A stretch of 64,000 bases of DNA, from assembly GCF_014647515.1 (NCBI RefSeq), contig NZ_BMPI01000008.1, positions 43,429 through 107,428 on the forward strand, read 5' to 3'. The notes beneath the pieces are model-generated. The model had not been told where the DNA came from. It did no database searches and was given only the letters and a program-made list of their open reading frames with translations. Of this stretch, positions 8,356-18,900 are shown piece by piece. Origin of the DNA: Dactylosporangium sucinum. GTDB taxonomy: Bacteria; Actinomycetota; Actinomycetes; Mycobacteriales; Micromonosporaceae. Numbering within the stretch: position 1 is the first letter of the stretch; every line of letters begins with the position of its first letter. The translations under genes were made by a program, and so were the position numbers.

Positions 8356-10161
8356 TCAGCGCGGGCTGCCGTTCGCCTCCACAGTTACCTTGCCATTCGA
8401 CGCGGTCGCCGTGGCGGGTTCTTCGAGTTCCTTGGCCTTCTGTTCGGCCGCGCGCAACCGCTCCTCGGCGGCGGTCGCCTTCGCGGCCAGGGCCTCGGCG
8501 CCGGCGGCCTGCTGCTGCAGCTCGGCCAGGCGCACCTCGGCCGCGGTCACCTGGCTGGTCAGCTCGGTCTCCTGCGCACGCAGGTCGGTGAGCTGGGCGC
8601 TGAGCGCCGACTCCGACTCGCGCAGCTCGGCGGCGCGGGCCTCGGCGGCGCTCGCCTGCTCCTCCAGCTCGGTGGCGCGGGACTCGGCCGCGGCGGCCCG
8701 CTCCAGCAGCTCGCGGGCGCCGGCCTCCTTGGCCGCCAGCTCGGCGAGCCGGGCCTCGGCGGTCTCCTGCTCCCGCTGGAGCTCGGCGAGGCGGGCCTCG
8801 GTCGCGGCCGCCTCCTTGAGCTGCTCGCGGAGCTCGGCCTCCTCGGCCTGGGCCCGGGCAACGCGGGCCTCGGCGTCGGCCGCCTTCGAGGTGGCCTCGG
8901 TCGCCGCGGCGACCTCGGCGCGGGCGGCGGCGGTGAGCGAGTCGGCCTCGGCCTTGGCGGTCGCGCGCAGCTCGTCGGCCTCGGTCGTGACCGCGGCCCG
9001 GGCCGCGGTCACCTCCCGCTCGGCGGTGGCGCGCAGCTCGGCGAGCTCGGCGTCGTGGATGGTGCGCAGGTCGCGCAGATCCTGCTCGACCAGCACGCGG
9101 CGGGCGGCGGCCTGCTCGTCGGCCGCGGCGCGGGCCTGGCCGGTCTCCTGCTCCAGCTGCTGCTGGGCCTGGATGGCCTGCTGCCGGGACTGCTCGGCGA
9201 GGGCGGCGGCCGACTGCTGGGCCTGCGCGGCGACGGCGTCGGCCGCCTCCCGCGCCTGGGTGGTGACGGTGGCCGCGTGCTGCTCGGCCTGGGCGGCGAC
9301 CGCGTTCGCGGCCTCCTGCGCCTTGGCGGCCACGGCCGCGGCGGCCTGCTGGGCCTGTGCGTTGAGCGCCTCGGCCTGCTGCTGGGCCTGGGCGACGACC
9401 GTGGTGGCCTGCTGCTGCGCGGCGGCGGCGTGCTGGTCGGCCTGCGCGCGCACCTGCGCCGCGTGCTGCTCGGCCTCGGCGCGGAACGCCGCGGCCTGCT
9501 GCTCGGCCTGCGTGCGGACGGCGTGGGCGTGCTGCTCGGCCTGCTGGCGGGCCTGGTCGAGCTGGGTGGTGGTGGCCTGGGTGATCCGCTGGGCCTCGGC
9601 CAGGGCGGCGCCGACGATCTGCTCGGCCTCGCCGCGGGCCTGGGTGGCGCGCTCGTCGACGGCGCGGGCCTCGGCGTCGATCGCCCGGCGGCGCTCGCCG
9701 ACCTGCCGCTCCTCCTCGGCGCGGCGGGCGGCCAGGGCGAGCTCGAAGTCCTCGTTGGCCTTGGAGGCACGCCCGCGGGACTCGGCGAGGAGCCGCTCGG
9801 CCTCGCCGCGCAGGCCGGCGATCTCCTGCACGGCGGCGGCGCGGATGTCGGCGGCCTGGTCCTCGGCGAGCCCGAGGATCTGCTCGACCCGCGGGCCGAG
9901 GTGCCGGAACGAGACCTCGCCGCGGTGCCCGCCGTGGCGGCGCAGCTCGGCGAGCTCCATCTGCAGGTCCTGCACCTGGGAGGCGAGGGCCTGGACCTGG
10001 CCCCAGACCTCCTCGTTCTCGAGCTTCAGGGCCGCGATCTCGTTCTCGGACTGGGTCCAGTACTTGTCGACCTGGTCTCTGCGGTATCCGCGGATCGCCG
10101 TCTCGAAGTCGGGCTCCGAGGAGACTCCCGACCCGGTCCCGAAGAGATCGCCGTCAGCCAT
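8356..10161 (-). CDS. Long coiled-coil cytoskeletal protein (Scy/DivIVA-like)
   Basis: 601 residues, almost entirely Ala/Glu/Gln/Arg heptad coiled coil after a short N-terminus. FETAIRGYRRDQVDKYWTQS resembles the conserved N-terminal GYxxxQVD motif of DivIVA and FilP, and HLGPRVEQILGLAEDQAADI matches the second FilP-type block. The central ~250 residues are near-periodic AxAQQQAxA repeats. Such proteins build the apical or polar assembly in filamentous actinobacteria. ATG at 10161 is used rather than an upstream in-frame start because MADGDLFGTGS lies just ahead of the conserved motif. It follows the FilP-like gene by 123 bp on the same strand; Streptomyces also pairs scy and filP. Paralogy with that gene is clear; which paralogue it corresponds to is inference. 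Confidence 0.75.
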   Translation of the reverse strand: MADGDLFGTGSGVSSEPDFETAIRGYRRDQVDKYWTQSENEIAALKLENEEVWGQVQALASQVQDLQMELAELRRHGGHRGEVSFRHLGPRVEQILGLAEDQAADIRAAAVQEIAGLRGEAERLLAESRGRASKANEDFELALAARRAEEERQVGERRRAIDAEARAVDERATQARGEAEQIVGAALAEAQRITQATTTQLDQARQQAEQHAHAVRTQAEQQAAAFRAEAEQHAAQVRAQADQHAAAAQQQATTVVAQAQQQAEALNAQAQQAAAAVAAKAQEAANAVAAQAEQHAATVTTQAREAADAVAAQAQQSAAALAEQSRQQAIQAQQQLEQETGQARAAADEQAAARRVLVEQDLRDLRTIHDAELAELRATAEREVTAARAAVTTEADELRATAKAEADSLTAAARAEVAAATEATSKAADAEARVARAQAEEAELREQLKEAAATEARLAELQREQETAEARLAELAAKEAGARELLERAAAAESRATELEEQASAAEARAAELRESESALSAQLTDLRAQETELTSQVTAAEVRLAELQQQAAGAEALAAKATAAEERLRAAEQKAKELEEPATATASNGKVTVEANGSPR

Positions 10162-10284
10162 AGCCCCATCCTCACACGCAACGTCCCGCCACGCGCAATT
10201 ACACACTGCGCGTGACGGGACGTGCGATCGAACTCCCCGTGAATGAATCCAGGAAGCGGCACGATCGCCGCGACCCGCCGAACG

Positions 10285-11526
10285 TCAGGCGGAGACCTTG
10301 TCCCCGTCTCCGGACTTGCCCTTCTTGGCGTCGCCGCCGCCCTGCTGCTGGCCCACCGACGGCATGATGCCGGCGAGGCCGGAGAGCATCTGGCCGAGCT
10401 GGGAGGTGACGGCGTCCTTCTGGCGCGTGAGGTCCTCGACCTCGCGCCGGGCACGCTGCGTGGTCTCCTCGGCCTCGGCGCGGGCCTCGCTGAGCACCCG
10501 GTGCGCCTCGGCGCGGGCCTCGTTGACCGTCTTGTCGGCGAGCGCCTTGGACTTGTCGATCGTCTCGGCGGCGCTGCGCTCCGACTCGACGCGGCGGGTC
10601 TCGGCGCGCTGCTCGATCTCCTTGGCGCGGTCCTCGGCGGCCCGGGCGCGGCCCTCGGCCTCGTTGACCAGCTTCTGGGTCGCGGCGACGGCGGAGGCGT
10701 GGCGGGCGGACTCGTCGCGCTCCGCCTTCTCCTGCCGCTCGGCGATCTCCAGCGCGAGGGACTGCAGGTCCTTGTCGCGCTTGTCGCGGGCGTCGGTGAG
10801 CAGCTTGGTCGCCTCGGCGCGCTTCTCCTCAGCCTCGCGGGCGGCCTTGGCTCGCAGCTGGGTGATCTCCCGCTCGGCGGTGGCCCGCAGCGTCGCGACC
10901 TCGCGCTCGACGGTCGCCTTGAGCTCGGCGACCTCGTGGGCGGTGGCGGTGCGCAGCTGCTTGGTCTCGCGCTCGGCGTCGGCCCGCAGCGTGTCGGCCT
11001 CGCGCCGGGCCTGCACCCGGACCTCGGCGGCCTCACGCTCGGCGGCGGTGCGCAGGTTGCCGGCCTCGCGCTCGGCGGTCGCCTTCATGGCGGCGGACTC
11101 GGCCCGCGCCTTGTCGGTGATCTCGCGGGCCTCGAGACGCGCAGCGGAGATGATGCCCTCGGACTCCCGCTTGGCCTCGCCCCGGTGGTCGTTGGCCTGC
11201 TCCTCGGCCAGGCGCAGGATCTGCTCGACCCGCGTGCCCAGGCCCGACAGCGTCGGCCGGTTGTTCTCTTCCAACTGCTTGTTGGTGTCGCTGAGCTTCT
11301 GCTCCATCGTGCCGAGCCGCTGCTCGGCCTGACGGACGCGACGCTGGGCCTCGGCGAGTCGGCCCTCGGCCTCTTCGCGGGCCTGGTTGGCCTGCTGGAG
11401 CTGCGCGTTGATCCGCTGCAGCTTGGCGTCGACCTGCTGGCGGTCGTAACCGCGCAGGACCACGCTCAGCTCTTCGTGATCCGAGCCGTTTTGGAAGAAG
11501 TCGACCGAGGACTGAGGCTGGGGCAT
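10285..11526 (-). CDS. filP: FilP-like intermediate-filament-type coiled-coil protein
   Basis: 413 residues. ELSVVLRGYDRQQVDAKLQR matches the FilP N-terminal RGYDRxQVD motif, and LSGLGTRVEQILRLAEEQAN matches the second conserved FilP block. A long coiled coil with AERE/AAERE repeats follows, then a glycine-rich, charged tail. FilP gives hyphal stiffness and interacts with DivIVA and Scy at tips in Streptomyces. At 413 residues it is longer than Streptomyces FilP (about 310). Start ATG at 11526 begins MPQPQSSVDFF; an upstream in-frame codon would add an unconserved leader. It is the first gene of the leftward coiled-coil set, directly beyond the acyl-CoA genes, as recalled for the S. coelicolor filP-scy region. 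Confidence 0.8.
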   Translation of the reverse strand: MPQPQSSVDFFQNGSDHEELSVVLRGYDRQQVDAKLQRINAQLQQANQAREEAEGRLAEAQRRVRQAEQRLGTMEQKLSDTNKQLEENNRPTLSGLGTRVEQILRLAEEQANDHRGEAKRESEGIISAARLEAREITDKARAESAAMKATAEREAGNLRTAAEREAAEVRVQARREADTLRADAERETKQLRTATAHEVAELKATVEREVATLRATAEREITQLRAKAAREAEEKRAEATKLLTDARDKRDKDLQSLALEIAERQEKAERDESARHASAVAATQKLVNEAEGRARAAEDRAKEIEQRAETRRVESERSAAETIDKSKALADKTVNEARAEAHRVLSEARAEAEETTQRARREVEDLTRQKDAVTSQLGQMLSGLAGIMPSVGQQQGGGDAKKGKSGDGDKVSA

Positions 11527-11708
11527 TGGCACATACTTGCAGACCACCCGGGGGCCTTCGCAAGGGTGCAAGGGCTAACTTCCTCGACCCCGGCATGGTC
11601 AACTTCAGCGGCCCAGGACACGCCACGTTTTTGTCACGCTTTGCGGGCGTGTCGGCTGTCCGTCCGGACACGCTCAGCTCGCCGAACGGCGGGCATGGAA
11701 ACCGCCCC

Positions 11709-11736
11709 GGGGAGGCCACCCCGTCGTGGCCGCCCC
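11709..11736 (-). terminator. Hairpin downstream of ccr
   Basis: An 11-bp stem (GGGG-x-GGCCAC pairing with GTGGCC-x-CCCC) around a 6-base loop, starting 12 bp beyond the crotonyl-CoA carboxylase/reductase stop at 11748. Probable terminator for that leftward gene, separating it from filP. Confidence 0.6.
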
Positions 11737-11747
11737 GGAGCGGGGCA

Positions 11748-13097
11748 CTAGCGGTCGCGGAACCGGTTGATCGCCTGCTCGTGCCGGGCGCGGAACCCCG
11801 GGTCGCGGACGCCGAGGCCCTCCTCCGGGGCCAGGCACAGCACGCCCACCTTGCCCTGGTGCAGGTTGCGGTGCACGTCGTACGCGGCCTGCCCGGTCTG
11901 CGCGAGCGGATACGTGCGGGACAGCGTCGGATGGATTCGGCCGCGCTCGATGAGCCGGTTGGCCTCCCACGCCTCGCGGTAGTTCGCGAAGTGACTACCG
12001 ACAATGCGTTTGAGGTTCATCCACAGATATCTGTTGTCGTACTGATGCATGAAGCCCGACGTCGACGCACAGGTGACGATCGTGCCGCCGCGGCGCGCCA
12101 CGTAGACGCTCACGCCGAACGTCTCGCGGCCCGGGTGCTCGAACACGATGTCGGGGTCGTCGCCCCCGGTCAGCTCCCGGATCTCCGCGCCGAAGCGGCG
12201 CCACTCCGCGACGTCCTGGGTCTCCTCGTCCTTCCAGAAGTTGTACCCCGAACGATCGATCACCAGCTCCGCGCCCATGCCGCGGCAGATGGCCGCCTTC
12301 TCCGGGCTCGACACCACGCACACCGGCGTCGCCCCGCCGTTGAGCGCGAACTGCGTCGCGTAGGAGCCCAGGCCGCCCGACGCGCCCCAGATGAGCACGG
12401 TGTCGCCCTGCTTCATCTGTGCGCCGTGGTGCGAGACGAGCTGCCGGTACGCCGTGGAGTTGACCAGCCCGGGACAGGCCGCCTCCTCCCAGGAGAGGTG
12501 GGCGGGCTTCGGCATGAGCTGGTTCGCCTTGACGAGGGCCAGCTCGGCCAGGCCGCCGAAGTTCGTCTCGAAGCCCCAGATGCGCTGCTGGGGATCGAGC
12601 ATCGTGTCGTCGTGGCCGGCCGCGTCCTCCAGCTCGACGTTGAGGCAGTGCGCGACGACCTCGTCGCCGGGCTTCCACTTACTCACGCCGGGGCCGACCT
12701 TGAGCACGACGCCGGCCGCGTCCGAGCCGACCACGTGGTACGGCAGGTCGTGACGCTTGCTGAGATCGTTGAGCCGCCCGTACCGCTGGAGGAAACCGAA
12801 CGTCGAGACCGGTTCGAAGATCGAGGTCCAGACGGTGTTGTAGTTGACCGCGCTCCCCATCACCGCGATGAGCGCCTCACCCGGCCCGACGGACGGGGTG
12901 GGCACCTCCTGCACGTGCAGGGACTTGCGCGGGTCCTTGTCGCGGGTGGCGAGGCCGTCGAACATGCCCGTCTCGTCGGCCCGCACCACCACGCCCCGGT
13001 AGCTCTCGGGCACCGGCAGGCCCGCCACGGCCCGGAGCTCCGCCGCGGGGTCGGTGGCCCCTTCCGCCTGCATGATCGCGTCGAGGATGTGCTGCAC
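11748..13097 (-). CDS. ccr: Crotonyl-CoA carboxylase/reductase
   Basis: 449-residue medium-chain dehydrogenase that reduces crotonyl-CoA with NADPH and CO2 to ethylmalonyl-CoA, a key step of the ethylmalonyl-CoA pathway and of polyketide extender supply. RDKDPRKSLHVQEVP, EPVSTFGFLQRYGRL and LIWGASGGLGSYATQFAL (nucleotide fold) are near-identical to known Ccr proteins. Residues matching the CO2-binding pocket of the Kitasatospora enzyme (N81, F170, E171, H365) are present as N87, F176, E177 and H369, so carboxylation should be intact. Start is GTG at 13097 with AGGAGTGG just upstream; its product begins QHILDAI like other Ccr proteins. It lies 149 bp downstream of the epimerase gene on the same strand. 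Confidence 0.95.
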   Translation of the reverse strand: MQHILDAIMQAEGATDPAAELRAVAGLPVPESYRGVVVRADETGMFDGLATRDKDPRKSLHVQEVPTPSVGPGEALIAVMGSAVNYNTVWTSIFEPVSTFGFLQRYGRLNDLSKRHDLPYHVVGSDAAGVVLKVGPGVSKWKPGDEVVAHCLNVELEDAAGHDDTMLDPQQRIWGFETNFGGLAELALVKANQLMPKPAHLSWEEAACPGLVNSTAYRQLVSHHGAQMKQGDTVLIWGASGGLGSYATQFALNGGATPVCVVSSPEKAAICRGMGAELVIDRSGYNFWKDEETQDVAEWRRFGAEIRELTGGDDPDIVFEHPGRETFGVSVYVARRGGTIVTCASTSGFMHQYDNRYLWMNLKRIVGSHFANYREAWEANRLIERGRIHPTLSRTYPLAQTGQAAYDVHRNLHQGKVGVLCLAPEEGLGVRDPGFRARHEQAINRFRDR

Positions 13098-13246
13098 CGC
13101 TACCACTCCTAACGTCCACGATTTCCAAGGGCAGCGTCGCCGCAAGAAGAGGGGACGACCATGGGGATCAGCGACACATTCACGTGTGCCGACGCGGACG
13201 TTACTGGTCGGTAGCTAGATCGGGAACCGGCTTGTGAAAAGTTGCA

Positions 13247-13708
13247 CTAGCTGGGCCGATGCGGCTCCACCAGCTCGACGAGCACGCCGCCCGCGTCCTT
13301 CGGGTGCACGAAGTTGATGCGGGAGTCGGCGGTACCGCGGCGCGGCTCGTCGTAGAGCAGCCGCACCCCGCGGGCGCGCAGCTGCGCGCAGGCCGCGTCG
13401 ACGTCCTCGACCGTGTACGCGAGCTGCTGCATCCCGGGGCCGTTGCGGTCCAGGAACTTGGCGATCGTCGACGCCGGCGAGAGCGGCGCGAGCAGCTGCA
13501 GGCAGCCGCCCTCGGGCGTCGGCCCGACCGACAGCATCGCCTCACGAACCCCTTGCTCCTCGTTGACCTCTTCGTGCACGCAGTGCATGCCGAACACCCG
13601 GCCGTAGAACTCGATCGCCGCGTCGAGGTCGGCCACCGCGATGCCGACGTGGTCGATCCTCAGGATGCCGATGGGTGATATATCCAACTTCTGAGTGGCG
13701 GTCTCCAT
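13247..13708 (-). CDS. mce: Methylmalonyl-CoA epimerase
   Basis: 153-residue vicinal-oxygen-chelate enzyme that interconverts (2R)- and (2S)-methylmalonyl-CoA, and by analogy ethylmalonyl-Co[21 protein letters not shown] gives the first metal His, GCLQLLAPL the Gln, and [10 protein letters not shown] the Glu. The strand that usually reads HHIA in epimerases reads QQLAY here, so the third His ligand appears as Gln. The mycobacterial homologue (Rv1322A, from memory) has the same QQLA, so this is a lineage feature rather than decay. It is divergent from the thiolase gene (72-bp spacer) and upstream of ccr. The 16-residue N-terminal extension is variable. Confidence 0.9.
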   Translation of the reverse strand: METATQKLDISPIGILRIDHVGIAVADLDAAIEFYGRVFGMHCVHEEVNEEQGVREAMLSVGPTPEGGCLQLLAPLSPASTIAKFLDRNGPGMQQLAYTVEDVDAACAQLRARGVRLLYDEPRRGTADSRINFVHPKDAGGVLVELVEPHRPS

Positions 13709-13720
13709 AGCGATAGTCTG

Positions 13721-13740
13721 AACCGAACAATCGTTCAGGT
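13721..13740. promoter_or_regulatory. Candidate operator in the mce/thiolase divergent promoter
   Basis: ACCGAACAATCGTTCAGGT forms a near inverted repeat (GAAC-4-GTTC with ACC/GGT ends) in the 72-bp spacer. Its right half, ATCGTTCAGGT (13730-13740), recurs exactly at 22341-22351 in front of icmA. The form resembles TetR-family operators controlling acyl-CoA genes. The regulator is not identified and does not seem to be in the window. Confidence 0.4.
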
Positions 13741-13780
13741 CGCGACGGTGCGATGTGAACCTTCTCTCGGAGGCCTCCCG

Positions 13781-14968
13781 ATGACTCAGTCGGTGATTGT
13801 CAACGGCGCCCGCACGCCGATGGGTCGCCTGCTCGGCGCGCTCAAGGACTTCCCGGCGACCAAGCTGGGTGAGATCGCGATCAAGGCGGCGCTGGAGCGC
13901 TCCGGCGTGTCGCCCGAGCAGGTGCAGTACGTGATCATGGGCCAGGTGCTGCAGGCCGGCGCCGGCCAGATGCCGGCCCGCCAGGCGGCCGCCGGGGCGG
14001 GCATCCCGATGAGCGTGCCCTCGCTCACGATCAACAAGGTCTGCCTGTCCGGCCTCGACGCCATCGCGCTCGCCGACCAGCTCATCCGGGCGGGTGAGTT
14101 CGACATCGTGGTCGCCGGCGGCATGGAGTCGATGACCAACGCGCCGCACCTCCTGCTCGGGCAGCGCCAGGGGTACAAGTACGGCGACGTCGTGATCAAG
14201 GACCACATGGCCCACGACGGGCTCACCGACGCCTACGACCAGGTGTCCATGGGCGAGTCCACCGAGCGGCACGTGGCCCGCCTCGGCATCAGCCGCGAGG
14301 CGCAGGACGCGTTCGGCGCCGCGAGCCACCAGCGGGCCGCCGCCGCGCAGAAGAACGGCCACTTCGCGGAGGAGATCGTCCCGGTCGAGATCCCGCAGCG
14401 CAAGGGCGACCCGCTGCTGGTCACCGACGACGAGCAGATCCGGCCCGAGACGACCGTCGAGTCGCTGGCCAAGCTGCGGCCGGCCTTCACCAAGGACGGC
14501 ACCATCACCGCGGCCACCTCGTCGCCGATCTCCGACGGCGCCTGCGCCGTGGTCGTGATGAGCCGGGCCAAGGCCGAGGAGCTGGGCCTGACCTGGCTCG
14601 CCGAGATCGGCGCCCACGGCAACGTCGCCGGCCCGGACAACTCGCTGACCAGCCAGCCCTCCAACGCGATCAAGCACGCCCTGAGCAAGGCCGGGCTGAG
14701 CGCCGCCGACCTCGACCTGGTCGAGATCAACGAGGCGTTCGCCGCGGTCGGCGTGCAGTCGACCGCCGACCTGGGCATCGACCCGGCCATCGTCAACGTC
14801 AACGGCGGCGCGATCGCGCTCGGCCACCCGATCGGCATGAGCGGGGCCCGCCTGGCCCTCACCCTCGCCCTGGAGCTGCGCCGCCGCGGCGGCGGGCTCG
14901 GCGCGGCCGCGCTGTGCGGCGGCGGCGGCCAGGGCGACGCGCTCCTCCTGCGCGTGCCCAAGCAGTGA
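13781..14968 (+). CDS. Acetyl-CoA C-acetyltransferase (thiolase)
   Basis: 395-residue degradative/biosynthetic thiolase that condenses two acetyl-CoA to acetoacetyl-CoA (reversible). Nucleophile Cys88 lies in [30 protein letters not shown] holds the active-site His and [14 protein letters not shown] the second Cys. ATG at 13781 follows a CGGAGG site by 6 bases; further-upstream codons in frame are unsupported. It corresponds to FadA4 of mycobacteria, also next to the epimerase. Its TGA overlaps the GTG of meaB. It would feed acetoacetyl-CoA toward crotonyl-CoA, the Ccr substrate. Confidence 0.94.
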   Translation: MTQSVIVNGARTPMGRLLGALKDFPATKLGEIAIKAALERSGVSPEQVQYVIMGQVLQAGAGQMPARQAAAGAGIPMSVPSLTINKVCLSGLDAIALADQLIRAGEFDIVVAGGMESMTNAPHLLLGQRQGYKYGDVVIKDHMAHDGLTDAYDQVSMGESTERHVARLGISREAQDAFGAASHQRAAAAQKNGHFAEEIVPVEIPQRKGDPLLVTDDEQIRPETTVESLAKLRPAFTKDGTITAATSSPISDGACAVVVMSRAKAEELGLTWLAEIGAHGNVAGPDNSLTSQPSNAIKHALSKAGLSAADLDLVEINEAFAAVGVQSTADLGIDPAIVNVNGGAIALGHPIGMSGARLALTLALELRRRGGGLGAAALCGGGGQGDALLLRVPKQ

Positions 14969-15936
14969 CGGGCGTACGCCGCTCCCGGGACGTCCCCGCG
15001 CTGGTCGAAGCGGCCCGCGCGGGCGACCCACGGGCCGTGGCGCGCCTGATCACGCTGGTGGAGGACGGCGACGAGGTGCTGCCGCAGCTGGCGGCGGCCC
15101 TCGCGCCGCACACCGGCACCGCACAGGTCATCGGGCTCACCGGGGCGCCCGGCGTGGGCAAGTCCACGACGACCAACGAGCTGGTCCGCGCCTTCCGCAA
15201 GGCCGGCAAGCGGGTCGGCGTGCTCGCGGTCGACCCGTCCAGCCCGTTCACCGGCGGCGCGATCCTCGGCGACCGGGTCCGGATGCAGGACCACGCCACC
15301 GACCCCGGCGTCTACATCCGCTCCATGTCCAGCCGCGGGCACCTCGGCGGGCTCTCCGCCGCCACCCCGCAGGCCGCGCGGGTGCTGGAGGGCGCCGGCT
15401 GCGACCCGGTCGTCGTCGAGACGGTCGGCGTCGGGCAGGCGGAGGTCGAGATCGCCGGGCTGGCCGACACCACGCTGGTGCTGCTCGCGCCGGGCATGGG
15501 CGATGCCATCCAGGCGGCCAAGGCGGGCGTGCTGGAGATCGCCGACATCTTCGTCGTCAACAAGGCCGACCGCGACGGCGCCGACGCCACGTACCGCGAC
15601 ATCCAGGGCATGATCGGCCTCGGCGAGCGGGCACCCGGCGAGTGGCGGCCCCGCGTGGTGCGCAGCGTCGCCGCCCGCGCCGAGGGCATCGACGACGTGG
15701 TCACCGCGATCGACGAGCACCGCGAGTGGCTGGAGCGCTCCAGCGAGCTGCGCCGCCGCCGGGAGCGGCGGGCCGCCGCCGAGGTCGAGGCGCTCGCCCT
15801 CGGCGCGCTCCGGGCCCGCATGAAGGACCTCCGCAGCGGCACCGAGCTCGCCGCGCTGGCCGCCGAGGTAGCGCAGGGTCGACTGGACGCTCACGCGGCC
15901 GCCGCCGCCCTCCTGGCGCAACTCGACCTGGCCTGA
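14965..15936 (+). CDS. meaB: MeaB G-protein chaperone of B12-dependent mutases
   Basis: 323-residue P-loop GTPase of the MeaB/ArgK family. Walker A GAPGVGKS (60-67), the metallochaperone block [21 protein letters not shown], switch-like [20 protein letters not shown] and the NKAD guanine motif are all present. MeaB loads and protects adenosylcobalamin in methylmalonyl- and isobutyryl-CoA mutases. Start is GTG at 14965, overlapping the thiolase stop (GTGA), in agreement with homologue length. Its likely client in this window is IcmA (22407); the mutase small subunit is not here. Confidence 0.93.
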   Translation: MTGVRRSRDVPALVEAARAGDPRAVARLITLVEDGDEVLPQLAAALAPHTGTAQVIGLTGAPGVGKSTTTNELVRAFRKAGKRVGVLAVDPSSPFTGGAILGDRVRMQDHATDPGVYIRSMSSRGHLGGLSAATPQAARVLEGAGCDPVVVETVGVGQAEVEIAGLADTTLVLLAPGMGDAIQAAKAGVLEIADIFVVNKADRDGADATYRDIQGMIGLGERAPGEWRPRVVRSVAARAEGIDDVVTAIDEHREWLERSSELRRRRERRAAAEVEALALGALRARMKDLRSGTELAALAAEVAQGRLDAHAAAAALLAQLDLA

Positions 15937-15993
15937 TCCGGCTGGCTAAGGTCTGCGGGTCAACCTTCAGCTAGACCAGCACAGGGGGCTCAC

Positions 15994-18900
15994 TTGACGG
16001 CCTGGACCGTCATGTTGCGCGGCATCAGGTACCGGGCCGGCCGGTCGTTCGTGGTCTTCATCCTCGCCGTCACGGCGACCACGGCGGCCGTCCTCGCACC
16101 CGCGTACAGCCGGGCCGCGCAGCAGTCGGTGCTCACCGACGGGCTGTCCGCCGCGTCCACCGACGCGACCGGGCTGACCGTCGGCGCCAAGGGCACCGGC
16201 GACAGCGCCGCCTTCATGGACCTCGCCGAGATCCGGCTCGCCATGAACGCGGCACTCGACAAGGACCGGCTGCTCGCCGACCGGCTCGACCGGCCGGTGG
16301 CAGCGCTCGACACCGAGATCACCTTCGGCGAGACCGGGGCGAAGCTCGCGTACCGCGACAACGCCTGCACCCAGCTCGCCGTCGAGGGCACCTGCTCCGA
16401 CGACCCCGGCGAGGTGGTGGTCAGCAAGCGCACCGCCGCCGCCCACGGGCTCAAGGCCGGCGACCCGCTGGCCGTGCACCTCGGCCCGCGCACCGGCGGC
16501 CGGGACAAGACGTTCACGATCACCGGGCTCTACACGCCCAAGGACGCCAACGCGGCCTACTGGGGCCGCACCGCCTACTTCAGCGCCGACGGCACCGGGC
16601 AGACCGGCGACGCGTTGTTCACCATGTCGGAGGAGGACGTCCGCGCCGACCCGTCGGCGACGGTCTCGACCCGGCTGGAGTACCCGCTGCTCGGCTCCCG
16701 CGTCCACCTCGACGACGTGGCCGGGCTGCGCGACGGCGTGCAGACCCTCGGCGACCGGCTGCGCGGCCAGGAGCTGGAGGTGACCACCTCCCTGCCGGCG
16801 GTGCTGCGCGACATCGACGCCGACCAGCGCGCGATCGCCCGGACGGCGCCCGTCATCGCGGTACCGCTGCTGCTGTTGTGTTGGTTTGTCCTCTTCCTGC
16901 TGGTGGCGTCGCTCACCGAGGAGCGCGGGCCGGAGATCGCGCTGGCCAAGCTGCGCGGCTATCCGGCCGGGCGGGCCGCCCGCTTCGGCCTGGGCGAGGT
17001 CGTGCTGCTCACGGCGGCCGCCCTGCCGGTCGGCGTCGTGGCCGGCCTGGCGCTCGTCGGGGTCGCCGCGGACGCGCTGCTCGCGCCGGGCGTCGGCGTC
17101 GAGGTGCGCTGGCCGGTGTTCGCCGCGGCCGGCGTCGCGTTCGCCGCCGGGCTGGTCGCCACCGTCCTCGCCGCCCGGCAGACCCTCGCCCGGCCGGTGC
17201 TCGGCCTGCTGCGGCGGGTGCCCGAGCGCGGCGGCTGGCGGGCCGGCGTGACCGAGGGCGTCGCCGTGGCGCTCGCCGCGGCCAGCCTCGTGGCCGCCGT
17301 CAGCGACCGTGGCTCGCCGCTCGCCCTGCTCGCCCCGCCGCTGCTCGCGGTCGTCGTGGGCGTCGGCGCGGCCCGCCTGCTGAGCCTCTGGTCGGCGGCC
17401 CGGCTGCGCATCGCCCGCCGCCGCGGCCGGATCGTGCCGCTGCTCGCCGCGGCCCAGCTGGCCCGCCGCCCCGGCGGCCAGCGGCTGGTCGTGGTCGTGA
17501 CGGTCGCCGTGGCGCTGCTGTCGTTCGCCGCGACCGCCTGGGACGTCGCCGCCACCGCGCGGCGCGAGACCGCCGAGGCGACCGTCGGGGCGCAGCGGGT
17601 GCTGACGGTCAACGCCGCCCACCCCGCCGCGCTGGCCGAGGCGGTCGGCAAGGCAGACCCCGATGGGCATTCGATGGCCGCGGTACGGGCGAGCCAGCGC
17701 TTCGACAACAGCCCCGTCGAGCTGATCGGCGTCCAGGCCGATCGGTTCGCCGACGTGGCCGTCTGGAGCGGGCACTCCCGCGCGCAGGTCGCCGAGCTGG
17801 CCGGGCGCCTGCACCCGCGGGTCGCGGACCCGCTGCGGCTCGGCAAGGACCTCACCGCCGAGGTGTCGGTCGACACGCTGCCGGCCAAGCCGCCGCTGCG
17901 GCTCGCCGCGATCGTCGCCAACCCGGGGCAGCCGCCGCGGACGGTGACGCTCGGCGCGCTGGCCAAGGGCACCCGCAGCTACCACGCGGCGCTCACCGGC
18001 TGCACCGCCGAGTGCCGGCTCGTCGGCCTCGCCGTCGGCCGGGCCGCGGGCGGCAGCGACCCGTTCTCGGTCAGCGTCGCGGTCCGCGCGCTCTCCACCG
18101 ACACCGGGCCGCTCGCGCCCGGCTTCGACCTGGCCGGCCGCTGGCAGGCCCGGCACTCCGCCGGTGGGGCGCAGGTCACGGTACGGTCGGGTGCCGCGCT
18201 CGGCATCGACGTCTCCGGCAACGACCCGGCCGACGCCGTCGTCGAGCACGTCGACACGCCCGACGCGCTGCCGGCGGTCCTGGCCGGCGGGGCACCCACC
18301 GACGACGCCGAGGCGGTGACGTTCGCGCTGCCGGGCTTCTCGGAGCAGCCGCAGCCGTTCACCGTCGCGGCCCGGACCGACAGCCTGCCCCGCGCCGGGC
18401 GGCACGGGGTGCTGTTCGACCTCGACTACGCGACCCGCATGGCCGAGCGCTCCGCGAGCCTGGCCGACAACGGGAGCCTCCGCTATGAGGTGTGGGTCGC
18501 TTCCGGGGCGCCCGCCGATCTCGATCGGCGGCTCGAGGCGGCCGGCATCCAGATCCTGGGGACCGAGACGATCGACGGCGCCCTCGATCGGCTGGCCCGG
18601 CGAGCTCCCGCTCTCGGGCTGTGGCTCTACCTGTTGGCCGGGGCCGCGGCGATCCTGCTGGCGCTCGGTGTGGTGCTGCTGACCGCATACGTCGGGGTCC
18701 GTGCCCGCCTCTACGAACTGGCCGCGCTCCGGGTCGCCGGCGTGCGGGCGGGGCAGCTGCGACGTTCCGTCTTCCGGGAGTATCGAGCCCTGCTCGGGCT
18801 ACCGTTCCTGGTCGGCTTGGCGGCCGGGGTGATCGGGGCGTTCGTGATGCTTCCCGGCATCCCGCTGGTGACGGTCGGCGAACCCGCCGGGTCGTTCGAC

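Noticed and set aside
13098..13246. TetR-type operator TTACTGGTCGGTAG upstream of ccr
   Set aside because: Only 4 of 7 base pairs are symmetric and no second copy was found, so support is too weak.
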